From NCBI GenBank assembly GCA_030762175.1, contig CM060838.1, positions 20,789,001 to 20,853,000 of the forward strand: DNA of 64,000 bases. The letters run 5' to 3'. Shown here piece after piece: positions 47,245 to 58,802 of the stretch (positions within the stretch are counted from its first letter, which is position 1; each line of letters begins with the position of its first letter). The DNA comes from Metallyticus violacea (taxonomy: Eukaryota > Arthropoda > Insecta > Mantodea > Metallyticidae). The notes under the pieces were generated by a model. That model did no database searches. It had not been told where the DNA came from and saw nothing but the letters and a program-made list of their open reading frames with translations. A program made the position numbers and the translations under genes.

Positions 47245-47920
47245 TATGCAGAGGGTGCCAAAAAATGTATACACGCTTCAAGCAAAGAAAAAACTTGTTA
47301 ACATAAAACTGAATTCACACAAACAGAAAATAATAAGCACTAATAATCTTAGACTTTTTCAGTTACAACAGTTGCTCAAAATGCCCACCATCGGCGTCGA
47401 TACACTTCTGAGTACGTTGAACTACTGATTGAGCAACGTGTCCTCAGCGATTGCAGCACATGCCGTTTCAATTTCTTCCCAAAGTGCTGCCTAGGTAGCT
47501 GGTTTTCTACGGTATACAGCATCCTTAAGAGTTCCCCATAGGTAGAAATCCAACGGAGTTAGTTCTGGAGAACGCAGTGGAAACCTCTTAGTCACATTAT
47601 CTTTGAACTTCAACAACATTTTCCAGCACCACTTCAAAATTGCTTTCCGCTGTTCAAACGATAATCTTGGTTCCATTTTGTTGTAGCAACGCTAGCATAA
47701 CGTAATGTGAGTCACATTTGTTTATAGAACATCATACGATAATCTTGCTTCATTTATTGATTCACCTGTCACGTAGCAACGCTATCATAATGTATATGAG
47801 TCACATCGATTTACAGAACATCATACTACACATTACTGTTGTTTTTCGGTCAAACTTTGAAATAAATAGATATCCACTGTGAGAGCGTGTATACTTTTTT
47901 TGGCACCCTCGGTATTTCCG
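47245..47920 (-). mobile_element. Tc1/mariner-like element, copy 2: both ends, internally deleted
   Basis: The terminal repeats GAGGGTGCCAAAAAA...GTATACACGC are present at both ends (47253 region and 47912 region), with TA next to them. The reading frame from 47676 (-) starts MEPRLSFEQRKAILKWCW and jumps almost at once to LRSPELTPLDFYLWGTL, so most of the DNA-binding domain and all but the end of the DDE domain are gone. Confidence 0.88.
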
Positions 47921-48052
47921 AGAATTGAAATAAAAGGATGTCGTTTTTATGTATGACAGAATATATGGAAACAAACGTGTAAGTAAAGTGGTGAACATTT
48001 GAAGGTATGCTTTATATGAGTAAAACAACTTCGTCGATTGGGTTTTACATAT

Positions 48053-48225
48053 TTTTTTATTAATTTGGTTTATTTATGGACGCTCTTTAACACCTCAAAT
48101 TTTGCTTAGAGGCCTCTTTTGTCAGGCTTGAGGTTCTTTATCGTGCCGTAAATGTACGACACGGGAACCACGGCTTTACTTCCCTTCCGAAAGAAACCAC
48201 AATTAAGGATTTTTACACCCGAAAA
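48053..48225 (-). repeat. SINE family 1 copy, truncated, with an internal gap
   Basis: Tail GGACGCTCTTTAACACCTC joins directly to AAATTTTGCTTAGAGGCC (a piece missing), then the body to TTTTTACACCCGAAAAA. Head absent. Confidence 0.82.
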
Positions 48226-48365
48226 AAAAAAACGCAGAGGAAAGAATACCTTCTTATAAAAATAGTAAGTTTTAAAGGAAGGAGCAATACTTCATAATTC
48301 CTAATTTCGCTCTCAAATAGTAGAACGCCGTAATATCTAACCTCGTTTAACGTAAGTAATATGAG

Positions 48366-48683
48366 GGAGACCTCTTGGATTAGTGGTTAGTGTTGCTGAT
48401 TGCTGGCCAGGAAGCCCGGGTTCAATTCCCAGTACCTATTTAGGAATTTTTCTAAGTAAGGGAGGCCACGGGGTCCACCCAGCCTCGAGAGGATAATGGG
48501 GAAGCTGTCTGATGGAAAGGTGGCGTTCTTCGATCACGAAAGCCGCTTGATGCCCGGCATGCTGATACATGCCCCTTGCAATACTGTCATCTATCAATAA
48601 AGTCGTAAGACGGAAGTAGAGGAAGCAGAGGTCGCTGCAGCAGGCCAAGGCTCGTCTCTTGCTGTAGTGGCAAAGGAGAAGAA
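48366..48683 (+). repeat. SINE family 2, full-length copy
   Basis: Head GACCTCTTGGATTAGTGG, B box GGGTTCAATTCCCAG, body GGAAAGGTGGCGTTCTTCG and CAAGGCTCGTCTC, tail GGAGAAGAAGATGA. Confidence 0.9.
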
Positions 48684-48684
48684 G

Positions 48685-48860
48685 ATGACAGAGAGCCAAG
48701 TGGTTAGGCTGCTCGTCTCCCATCAAAGCATCCCGCGTTCGATCCCAGGGGCGGACTAAGCGGCGTCTGGGCAGGTTTTCTCCGGTTTCTTCGCTTTTCT
48801 CTGTCATTCATTCCACGATTGCTGCATTATCATCATTCAATGCGTATACCGCTGATTCTA
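48685..48860 (+). repeat. SINE family 3 copy directly after SINE 2
   Basis: Head GAGAGCCAAGTGGTTAGGC, B box GCGTTCGATCCCAGG, GGCGTCTGGGCAGGTTTTCT, and tail CATTATCATCATTCA. The intact B box makes this the better of the two family 3 copies. Confidence 0.85.
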
Positions 48861-49109
48861 AGTGCTTGTATTTCAAATGAACTGCACTACTGCCATTGAA
48901 TTGCCATTAGAATTCACTGATAGTAGGGTGAACATTTTTCACCATACATAGCACTAGTTCAATTTATGCTTTTATGTTGAATCCGTCAGAAACTGCTGTT
49001 GTGGTGTCATCGTAATGCATTATTTGTTAACAAAGTGAGGCGGGGAGGCGGAGCCGAAAGGTTGAAAGGAGGAAAATGATGGCATCTTTATATTAAAAAG
49101 TATCACATA

Positions 49110-49260
49110 GCAATCTTTGTACTTGAAGAACAACTGCCTTCAAATTCTCACAGCTGGAGCGTCTCATGTTGCAGAGAAGAAATAGTGCAATTTTTTAATT
49201 CTTCCACATCAACCGTACTCTTCAGATTTGGCTGCTGTGTCTTTGACGAGGATGTAAAAC
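49110..49260 (+). pseudogene. Faint mariner transposase trace
   Basis: One frame reads GASHVAEK and shortly after LPHQPYSSDLA, like the A.HVAEK...LPHPPYSPDLA block of mariner transposases. Too short to define the element. Confidence 0.4.
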
Positions 49261-49398
49261 CTGTGGAAGAAACCATTTCCAAAACCGAGGTTGCTGGAAT
49301 CAATGAACACTTAACTATATTTGTCGATATGCTAAAGCATTTACTCCTTTGCTAAAATTAAATCTTCGGATAGAGGTAGTTTTCATCTGGTTCCACCT

Positions 49399-49415
49399 CG
49401 TATCTACATAGAGGG

Positions 49416-49463
<48 letters not shown>

Positions 49464-49485
49464 TCGTATCTACATAGAGCGTATT
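49399..49485. repeat. (ATT)n run flanked by a short direct repeat
   Basis: CGTATCTACATAGAG(G/C)GTATTT occurs on both sides of the ATT run (about 49418-49460). Confidence 0.8.
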
Positions 49486-49904
49486 TTTAATTTTTATCAT
49501 TTTAAAATGCTTATTAAAAGATTGAGACAGAACTTTAAGATGTCACTGCAGAATACATTTTCTTAATAAATAAGAGGAAATTGTTTTCTATTTTAGGCGT
49601 TGATTCTGTCGTTTTGATTCATTTAGCTCATATGTATACTTTAGTAACAGAAAATTAATTTTTACAGTAAAATAATCGAAGCATATATCAAGTATCTTCA
49701 TAAAAAGTAGGTACTTTATTTATCAGGTAGCCTAAACGCGCCATATTTTGAGTGTAGGTACATGTCCCTAAATCAAACCAATAAAAAATTACAATTTCTA
49801 TCCAAATATCATTTTGGGAGGTTTTGACTACAAAAAAATTTTCCCGATAGAGGGCAGAGGAAGAGGTGAACCTCATCGCCCCCAACCCCGTCTGACAGGA
49901 AATT

Positions 49905-50075
49905 TATTTTGTCCAGGGGCTACTTTTCAGGTATGGAGTTCTTTAACGTGCCGAAAATCCTCGGCTTAAAGTCCCTCACGGAAAACAATCACTCAACATA
50001 TTTACGCCCTGAAAAATTTATCGATCCCGGCCGGGTCTGAACCCGCGAATCTTAGGTTCAGATAATATTTTCTTT
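49905..50075 (-). repeat. SINE family 1 copy, old and truncated
   Basis: Reads GGTATGGAGTTCTTTAACGTGCC, then TTTACGCCCTGAAAAATTTA, then TCGATCCCGGCCGGGTCTGA around the B box. Tail lost. Confidence 0.65.
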
Positions 50076-51199
50076 CTTTGTTTCCTTGAAAAGTTTTGCA
50101 TTGCGGCGAGTATAGCTCAATTTAAAATACGGCGTGTCCTGGACACATGGAAAGTATATACCTACCATGCTTTAGTTATAAACCTTGTCCTTTACGCGGT
50201 GTATCATATTCCGGTTATTACGCATGCCGCAGCCGGCGGTTCTCATACTTCACTCCGTTTCCTAAAACTCACATAACGTTATCTTATAGAAAATATTGAA
50301 ATTTACGCCCTCATGCAGGAAAACATTCTGATTAACTGCATTAAATACAGCCACTGTTATGTTTCGGATTTCATTGCTAATACTTTCCTTTATTCAGAGT
50401 ACTTTTAAAGTAACAGCAAATCCGGTCATTCTGTTACAAAATTTCAGTGATCGACATAGACCTAATATAATTTATGTTCGGAAAGAATTTAGAATTACTA
50501 TGTTGAAAAGCTTAATTTAGTTGAATGGCATTTTCAAACGCCAATTACAGGAAACCAGAATAAACAAAAACGTCATTAAACTTCGCTTTATTTCGGCGGT
50601 GAGTTTCAGCCACTTGGTTTTATAGAATTAACGAGGTTATTAAAGGGAAAGGGGGTTCAAAAAATCATTTTTTGCACCATTTTAATATTTGAAATTTTCT
50701 GTATATTGTGATATGATTTTCGTCCATGTTCCTTGGTTATAAGTAATGTTAATAAATGCTTAATTATGTCACTTCAGAAGCCTTTTTTCTTTTTCTTCTT
50801 CTTTACCGAGCACTTGTTCAGTTAAAATTCTGTAACTCAGGAACTATTTGCTCTAGAAGGTTGTGGTTTGTCTTAATGATAGATAAAGTTGTATTTCATG
50901 GCTGGTGTGTCCCTCAAAATGTTAACTTTTCTGTAAAAAACATTTTTTATTGCAATTATTGCAAAAGTTTACATAAATGTCTCATTTTTTTAGGATCTAT
51001 ATAAGCATTCGTTTTGAATCTACTTATTCATGGTGTTATTGTGATAATGAGAAGATAGGGGGAAAAAAAAGCAAACAGTCGAAAATCATTTTCAGAGCCA
51101 TGCTATAGTAGTGATAATTGATCAGCAAATTTCATTGTGTTGAGAAAATTGGAACAGTTGGTAAATTTAACAATACCTTTCATACTCTCCTTAATGTGA
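50076..51199. other. Intergenic, nothing recognised
   Basis: AT-rich with no domain or repeat recognised. Confidence 0.45.
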
Positions 51200-51375
51200 T
51201 GCCTGCCTCTGTGGTCTAATGGTAGCGTTTACGATTACTAATCCGGAGGTCCTGAGTTAGATTCCCGGTTAGGTCAAGCTGTCAGGGTAAGTTTTCTTGG
51301 AAGCGTTACCTTGCCCCGAGAAGGTGAATGCCGGTTTGCTTTAAGGCGCCCTAGTTCACTTGCTCTATCATTAAT
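51200..51375 (+). repeat. SINE family 5 copy (tRNA-derived)
   Basis: Head GCCTGCCTCTGTGGTCTAAT, A box GTGGTCTAATGGTAGCG, B box GAGTTAGATTCCCGG, then a unique body (CCTTGCCCCGAGAAGGTGAA). The head resembles a tRNA, but the acceptor stem does not close, so it is not a working tRNA gene. Confidence 0.7.
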
Positions 51376-51594
51376 TTGCTTCATTTATGCATTGGTTTAA
51401 GGACCTCTCTGGTGCAGTCTAATCATTTCACCTTCAGCGTTATATTCACTGGGACAACTGGGTGCCCCAGCCTCAGCAGTCGTTAAAATATCGCTGCCAG
51501 GGGGAAGTTCCCACAAGATCATGAGAACATGACTGGCATTGGACAAAAATAAAAAATAAGTGGGTCGATGCATCGTGCGGCAAGTTACAAGATT

Positions 51595-52085
51595 TTTACC
51601 AGCGCACGGGTTCAAATCTGGGTCAATGATTTTTTTTAGAACGTACAAATCCTAAGTATGTCCCAGACTTCTGTCTTCATCTTCTCATTTGGCTCTACAA
51701 CCCGGAATGAGCCTTGGCCTGCCGCAGTGACCTCTGCATCCTCTATGTCCGTCTTGCGACTTCATTGATAGAGGGCAGTATTGCAAGGGGCATGTAATCA
51801 GCATCGAAGAACGCCACCTCTCCATCAGTTACCTCACCAATTATTTTCAAGAGACTGGGTGGACTCCATTCCAGACCTCAAAATTTTCTGAGTAGGTACC
51901 GGGAATCGAAACTGGATCTCCCGGCCAGCAGTCAGCAACACTAACCACTAGACCAAGGAGGTGGTCATGTCCCATACTTGCGGTCAAGTGTAAAAGAAGA
52001 GGCCTCTATGCAAAATTTATCAGTACTGAACTGAATGGCACGCTAATGATCAGATAGGAGAGCGTTCTTAAATAAAAAATAAATC
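51595..52085 (+). repeat. SINE family 1 copy split by an insertion
   Basis: The left part (GGGTTCAAATCTGGGTC to CCTAAGTATG) and the right part (GAAGAGGCCTCTATGC to TTCTTAAATAAAAAATAAAT) belong to one SINE 1 copy, separated by a SINE 2 insertion at 51671-51966. Some SINE 1 bases next to the insertion are missing. Confidence 0.85.
51671..51966 (-). repeat. SINE family 2 copy nested in SINE 1
   Basis: Flanked by ATGTCCCAGACTT (51658-51670) and ATGTCCCATACTT (51967-51979), a 13-bp duplication with one difference. Same body as the copies at 31.3 and 48.4 kb. Confidence 0.9.
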
Positions 52086-53897
52086 TAGACAAAGTTTAAA
52101 CCTAACTTTTGAAAAATTGACTGTCTCCTCGCCTTATATTCACACAAGTAAGTATACGGGAATTACTGGATGTACCTACAAAGAATAGTATGTGATTATA
52201 CGAAATAACAGGTTTCGATTATTCCTTTGTTATAATGAACTTCTTGTTCCACATAGATGATCCTATGCAAGCAATTGTTTATGTCCGTACTTTGGTTTTA
52301 TTGACTTTTTTCAGCTAAATTAGCACCAGCAGCAGTTATTGAGGGAATATTGCTTGGCGAGGTACATGTTTGTATTGTTGATAGTCAAAATACCCAAACA
52401 TGAAGCCCTATTTTATCTTCAAAGTGTGTGACCCATAAAAGCCGCAGTTCCTTTACATTTTTACATTCACATTACTGCATTCTCAAATGCGGCTAGTGAA
52501 GGGCTTAAACCCTTGTTTGAAATAGTAAGTAACTATAAAACTTACGTGTATTTTTTAGAAACAAAAGATAAACGATTATCTGAGAAGATGACACATCTTG
52601 CCACCTCCTAATAAAGTCTATGCGTATATGTCCATTTTTGTCTTCAAAAGGAAATGATAGTTTAACAATTGCTGTCACCAGATTATCTATTCATATCTGC
52701 TCTACTTGTTAGTACATATTTGGAACATTAATTAATAGCAAATGCTTGTTTCTTGCCTTAGATGACACCTATATTAAATTCGCTTTAATATAGAAATAAA
52801 ACAAGCTAATATACACTTGGCAATAATATTCTCCACGTATCAGAATTAAATTATTTTTCGACTATAATGACTCTACAAATATGGTAGTATAAAATATATT
52901 TACTCGTTGGCCCTTTCGGTGCCATTTTAAGTACTCCAGTACGGAACTTTCGCGCGTGCGCACTGAGAATAGGATCCCGGAGAGCAAAAGCATGCCAATC
53001 AAATGAAGGAGGCGTGTAAGTTTGCTCCGCCTTGTACTGCGCATGGGCCGTCGTATGCTCAGGGGATCTTCCTGCCTGTTGGCTTTCGCCTGTTATCACA
53101 CATAGATGGCAGGAAAAACGCTGAGGTGGTCTAACGTTTTTAGTGTCTTTAAAACATTAAAAAACGGTGAATAATCATATAATCCTTCTCTAAATTAACT
53201 GTATTTGACCTGAGTTTATTAGACAATAAATGATAGCTTGTTCACAGATCTTCAGTGAGTTGCATAGCTTCTAAAGTAACTACATACTTCAGAGAGTAGA
53301 GTAACAAAAGATTAGGGAAGTAATTGATCCAGTAATGCTATATATATATGTTACCGAAATAACCTTAATTTAATACCTCAGCTCTGTTTGAAAGTACTTT
53401 CATCTTATATGCTACATTTGTGCTCCAAGTAACAAACCGCCCAACATTGACACGATTCTTCTTTGTTTAACACCGCATAAACATCGCTGTCAATTGTTTA
53501 TTAGACAAGTTCTTTCTCCAAACCCGCGGAGCATTTAGTTTAAACAGCGCATTTATAAATTTTAACAAATTTCTTTCATCTAGAGCTATATTAGCACTGG
53601 AAAATGTTTAATTCTTATTTATTTCCGGCTTACCTAGAAGATATACCTATAATAAGCACTTTCTAACTTCGTGTTAATTTTAATAACGACTTTATACCAA
53701 ATTGTTGTTAAAGCCTAGTTACTTTTGTGTTATTGGCTTGCTTAGTTGTTTATAACTATAAGTGACAAAAGGTTACGGTCGTTTTGAAATAAATGAAAGT
53801 AATATAGATTTTAAAATAATAAAAAGTAAAGTAATAAACAAAAAGCGGAATAATGGCAATATTTTGACAAGTTAAGACTAATTTAAACAATGCAATC
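52086..53897. other. Intergenic; short GC-richer patch at 52.9-53.1 kb
   Basis: No gene recognised. Positions about 52948-53050 contain CGCGCGTGCGCA and CTGCGCATGGGC, which resemble NRF-1 sites. Confidence 0.35.
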
Positions 53898-53905
53898 ACT
53901 AGCAG

Positions 53906-54199
53906 GTTTTTTTTATTTATTTATGAATGGTGTTTAACGCCCGTTTTTGCTACAGAGGCGCCACAGGCGGTAGACACTAATGGATACATGAGATGAAGTG
54001 ATATATTGGGAAAGGATATTTTTAAGGAAGGAAACGTCCCAGGCCTAAGATTTGGGTACCTCCCCGGCATTTGCCATTTATGAGGACTGAGGAAAACCTG
54101 GAAAAAACCTCAGTCAGGGAGGGCGGTCTTGGTGGTATTCAACCCCAGACCTCCGCTCACGAGTACGCACCTTAACGACCTCGGCCACCGTGGCGGTTG
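53906..54199 (-). repeat. SINE family 4 copy with short target duplication
   Basis: ACTAGCAG at 53898-53905 and 54200-54207 bounds it. Complete head (CCGCCACGGTGGCCGAGG) and body on the - strand. Confidence 0.9.
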
Positions 54200-54548
54200 A
54201 CTAGCAGTGTAAAATATTATTTAGCTATGTTACAGTCACTTGATCTGCAGGATATCGCTACCCTAAGACTGAAACAATTACTTTGTACAGATACTCTACA
54301 TTAGCACACTTCCGAACTCGAGAAATAGATGACTTCAACCGAATGACTTTGATGTGTCTAATAAAACACTGCATCCAGCCTCTAAATTGGAATTTCTGTT
54401 ATAGGTAAATGAAGTAAAAAGCGAAATGCACTAAGTGTCACGTCTCTATACAAAATAATCAATAGCTTTACTTGCAGGTTATTTTTATTTAAATGTAAAT
54501 TTTCCATAAATATTCACCGCCCCTCTGTTTTTTAAACCTAGGTATCTG

Positions 54549-54817
54549 AGTAGTGTTTAACGCCCGTTTTTGCTACAGAGGCACCACAGGCGATGGACAC
54601 TGATGATAAATGAGATGAAATTATATATTGGGAAAGGATTTTTAAGGAAGGAAACTTTCCAGGCCTAAGTTTAGGGTACCTTCCCGGCATTTGCCACTTA
54701 TGAGAACTGAGGGAAACATGGAAAAAACCTCAGTCAGGGAGGACGGTCTTGGCGGGATTCGAACCCAGACCTCCCGCTCACGAGTCCGCACCAACGACCT
54801 CGGCCACCCGTGCCGGT
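54549..54817 (-). repeat. SINE family 4 copy with 12-bp target duplication
   Basis: Perfect CCTAGGTATCTG at 54537-54548 and 54818-54829. B box GGGTTCGAATCCCGCC has lost one base. A second, neighbouring family 4 copy lies about 340 bases to the left in the same orientation. Confidence 0.93.
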
Positions 54818-54829
54818 CCTAGGTATCTG

Positions 54830-56049
54830 GAATAATTGATTCGTAGAAAAGGCTTTTATTAATATATTTTTTTAGATAAGTTAGAAAATGTCTGTACTTT
54901 ATATTTATTTAATAGTTTATTTATTTACTATAAATAGTAAACAACTTTCTTTATGCCTGTCATATTAACCAACTTCCTAGATCTCGTTCTTTATTTTCTC
55001 TTCCACTGATCATTAAAAAATCTCAGTACTTTCTTTTTCCATCAAGAGAAGTAACAAACACTTTATTTTACAGTTATAATGTACCAGTATCCTTGACTAA
55101 AACATGTAACAGCCCCAATTTTCGTCATTAAGGGAGAGAAATATAAACATTGTCATATAGAAATCACTGCGTCTTCTAGCGAAAAGATGAGATGTTTATT
55201 ACCTAAAAAACGTGTTACGCTTTACAATTTCGCACCGTTAACTGGGTCTCGATTTCAATTGTTTACCCGCTAAGGGAACTTTTGGCTGAAGTGAGCGAAG
55301 TTATTTTCTCATCTGCAGAGTTGCCCCCGATGCTATACCGCCAGAGTGAAAAAAGAACCAGCGCGACTGTTGCACAGGTCTGTTTCATCGGTTGTTGCCA
55401 GGCGAACATAAGAGCGAGGCGGTAAGACAGTTTGTCAGATTATTGGAAAATGTGGCCATCCCAAATTTTGAGGAGAATGGAATCAAAACCGTATTTTTGA
55501 CAATTTATATTGCTGTTTATATTTTCTCCAGTTTCATTAATATATTTTTGGTTTTATTTTGCTTTTCTAACACTTGTAAATCGATAAACACAAATGGGCA
55601 CCATTGGGCGTCTCTATATTTCTTGTAAAACTAGAAATATCTGTAGATTCTTTGAAAATATTGTTAGCTGATCATGTGCCTGTATTATTTTGTGATATGC
55701 GATCTGAAATACTGCTATACTTTTCTGTAAATTCCGATTATTACGTTTTTAACTTCCTCTAGCGATTGCCCTAATATTGGAAAAGATATGTGTGAAGTAT
55801 TTCATTAAATACACCAAAGAGACCTCAGGTTTCGCTCTAAATTCAAAGAAACACATATCGCCGATCTGTTAAGGACACTCATTTCGCTGAAATTGTTGTA
55901 CAACACTTTTAATAATAAAAAAACGGTTGCGCAAATGGAAAACGCTACAAGTGCAATGTATATAATTTGTGTTACGATTCGGCAGTTATAGTGTATGCCA
56001 AGTAGATGTGCTGCTTACACTGAATGTTTAAATTGTTTTAAAGTTTGTG
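54830..56049. other. Intergenic, nothing recognised
   Basis: Short open frames only. Confidence 0.45.
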
Positions 56050-56089
56050 TTTTTCTTCCACATGACGATATTTCGTTAACTGTATATTT

Positions 56090-56560
56090 CCGGTATTACT
56101 GCCGTGTCGGAAAGTATCGGCCGGGTTCGGCAGTACGCTGGGCAGCTGCACCGTGCGCGTGCTGCCACTACCGCCATTTTGAGACAGATTCTGTAAGCTC
56201 GCTGCGTTCGGCTCTCTTCGGATGTGTTCGGTAGCGAAGCAGAACGTTGCCGAGGACACGTTATAATATGGCGTGTGACGATGCGACGTTGCCGTTATGG
56301 ACTACACAAAATAGAGCCCGCTTGTAATATTTTTAGCTTTTAGCCTGTGGGTAGGACATAAAATCAATCCTCCAGGGAAAACTAACGGCTCTCTTTAGCA
56401 GCTTGCCGTCCGGATCGCGATTCTGACCCGTGGAGAGAGATTCGCGCCTTACAGACCAAACACGCTGCTGTCCTCCCTTTCGGCTTGTTCGTGCAGCTAG
56501 CCATTTTGGCTGCAGCGGTGATATTGTCGAGAATAGTCGCCATTGCGGCATTACAGTACC
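56090..56560. promoter_or_regulatory. GC/CpG-rich patch, candidate promoter region
   Basis: Markedly more GC and CpG than its surroundings, with two CGCCATT.TG / GCCATTTTGGC words resembling YY1-type sites. On the - strand an ATG at about 56541 opens a frame of about 53 codons starting MATILDNITAAAKMASC, containing a GT-AAGG donor-like site. No downstream exon was found, so this is a candidate only. Confidence 0.3.
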
Positions 56561-58557
56561 AAGCTCATAGCGTCAGTGGCGTACAGGCTGTTCTCTTGCA
56601 TTAACTCAGGAGATAATAGTACAGTGTTCTAACAGAGAGGTTACATACAGTTCCCTAGACTCGCCTCGAAGTAAACGCTACACATCAGATAACAAATACC
56701 CATCATTTCTACCTTGCTGACTTCACGCATGTCTCATTTAAGGCGATGAGGCCATGTGATTTAAATATGTCAATGCTTACAGCACAGGTTTCATCAGAGA
56801 GTAAAAATAACATGTTCATGTAACACCATGCATGTTCGTGTTTGATTCTTGAGAACGCAAGAAAGTCGATTTTAAAAGCTGCTACTAAAATATAGCAGTT
56901 CATGGTGGTAGACTTTGAGAAATTATGAGAATCGAAAAAATATCAGTATTAAAACACAAAACCCTTCATCAGCTGTATTTAAACATTGTTTCTTCGAACT
57001 AAAATAGCCAAGGGTACGCTCAAAATAAGAAAATGTAAGCTAATATAGGTAATTCTAATCAAAATGACGTATCAGAACTGAGCTTGTATCTATGGCATGC
57101 GAATAGGGAGCGACTACAGATAGAGGTTATTAAATTTAATGTACTCGTTGCATTGTTTTATAAATTCTGCTTTTAAAACTTTACTTGATATACATCTCGT
57201 TCCGGCAGCACTTGATCTTAGCTCCTCTTCGTCGTGTCTCATTTCGTAAAAATCTTTGGATCACTCAAGTGCTTCAGTATTTGGGATTTTTAAAATTGTA
57301 TTTGACATTATTTCATCATTTTTATTAGATACCTGTTTTAATTTTATTTAACAAGTCCTTATTTGAACCTGTTTTATATAGAAATGGTGTCTCATTTAGT
57401 AATAACCATTACATTGTTTTCTGTCTCATCAATTCTACTTTATTTAACCACGTTTCCATTCCCACATTCTACGTAATAAAAAAATTTATCATGATGTTAC
57501 ATGAGCTAATATCAGTGAATACGCATTTTTAGTATTCTATTGTTTGTTGCTATGTGACTATTGAAAAAACATATGAAAGTGTTTACATATATTCAATTGT
57601 TTCTTTCTAAATCACATTTTCATTTTTAGTATTCTATTGTTTGTTGCTATGTGACTATTGAAAAAACATATGAAAATGTTTACATATATTCATTTGTTTC
57701 TTGCTAAACCACATTTTTTATTTAATGTCCTAGACAGATAAGTTAGCATACTTCACGCCGTCAACACCAACCAACGGTAAAATTTAATTAGGTACTTTCC
57801 TAAAAGTAACGTCATTATAGCATAGTTACCAGAATCGTGCAAGGAACCTATCTGATCGGCCTACGTTTATGGAAAACTGTCAGGTCGTGTATGCGTGGTA
57901 CTCAAGTTAACAAATGAACATCGCACTGGGAACCCGAACATGAGACTCGATATACGACAATATTGTACTTGCTTTTCTAGACATGTCAGATTAACAAGTC
58001 GGTTCAATCCTGTTGATTTCCCTTTCATAACAATTACAAAAAAGGTTAAACTTTCAATTTAACTAATACTTCTAGAAGTTAAAAATAATTTGAAAATGAG
58101 ATATTACAAAATATAAATAGAAGTAATGTTTGGTTTTTTTCTTCTTCTTCTTCTATTTTTACGTTAAAATATAACAAAGAAGGTACTGTCAGTCAGTTAT
58201 TTGCAGAAGTTAATGTGCGTCAGTTTGTTTCGGGTTAACGCTGAAAATGTAATTTTCCTAATTATACGACAAATTCCACCCGATAATTTATAGGTCCCCA
58301 TATATTACACACTATGTTGGTTTATTCAACGTATCGTGTGCACGGATGTTGAAATACGCATAAGAAATCTTATTCTCTTTTCGAGTCTAAGATTTGAAAC
58401 TAAACGTTGGCTGCGAACGAGTTCAAAGTTCATGGGACACAGTGCGCATGCCAAACAGAACAAGCACAAGTTTTATGCAGGACTCTAACACTTACTATAG
58501 TGGGAGAGTAAAAAACATAATGCGATGCCTGTGTTGTAAATACAGAATAAATCGGTC
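56561..58557. other. Intergenic apart from the 97-bp duplication
   Basis: No gene recognised. Confidence 0.4.
57524..57717. repeat. 97-bp tandem duplication
   Basis: Copies 57524-57620 and 57621-57717 share CATTTTTAGTATTCTATTG, GCTATGTGACTATTGAAAAA and ACATATATTCA with few differences. Confidence 0.93.
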
Positions 58558-58768
58558 TAGTAGATTAATGGATTTTTAGGGCGTAAGGCGGAAAGAAATA
58601 TGGCTTCTTTTGGAAAGAAGTAAAATCTTTGATCCCGTGTCGTAGATTTACGGCACGTAAAGGAACTTCAAGCCTGAAAAAAGAGGCTCCTATGCAACAT
58701 GTATCAGCCGTTTCATGCCCTGAATTGAAAAGGACGCTAATGCCAAAATATATTAAAGAACATATTTA

Positions 58769-58769
<1 letters not shown>
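58558..58769 (+). repeat. SINE family 1 copy, head lost, tail turned into (TAA)n
   Basis: Starts at GATTAATGGATTTTTAGGGC just after the B box, body to AAAGAACATATTTAAA, followed directly by a TAA run. Confidence 0.82.

Positions 58770-58801
<32 letters not shown>
58770..58801. repeat. (TAA)n microsatellite at a SINE tail
   Basis: Begins exactly where the A-rich SINE tail ends. Confidence 0.95.

Positions 58802-58802
<1 letters not shown>

Noticed and set aside
48436..48807. 123-codon ORF on the - strand
   Set aside because: Lies across the joined SINE 2 and SINE 3 copies; it is repeat sequence read in a chance frame.
51200..51275. Functional tRNA gene
   Set aside because: Has A and B boxes but a non-closing acceptor stem and a SINE body downstream, so it is a SINE head.
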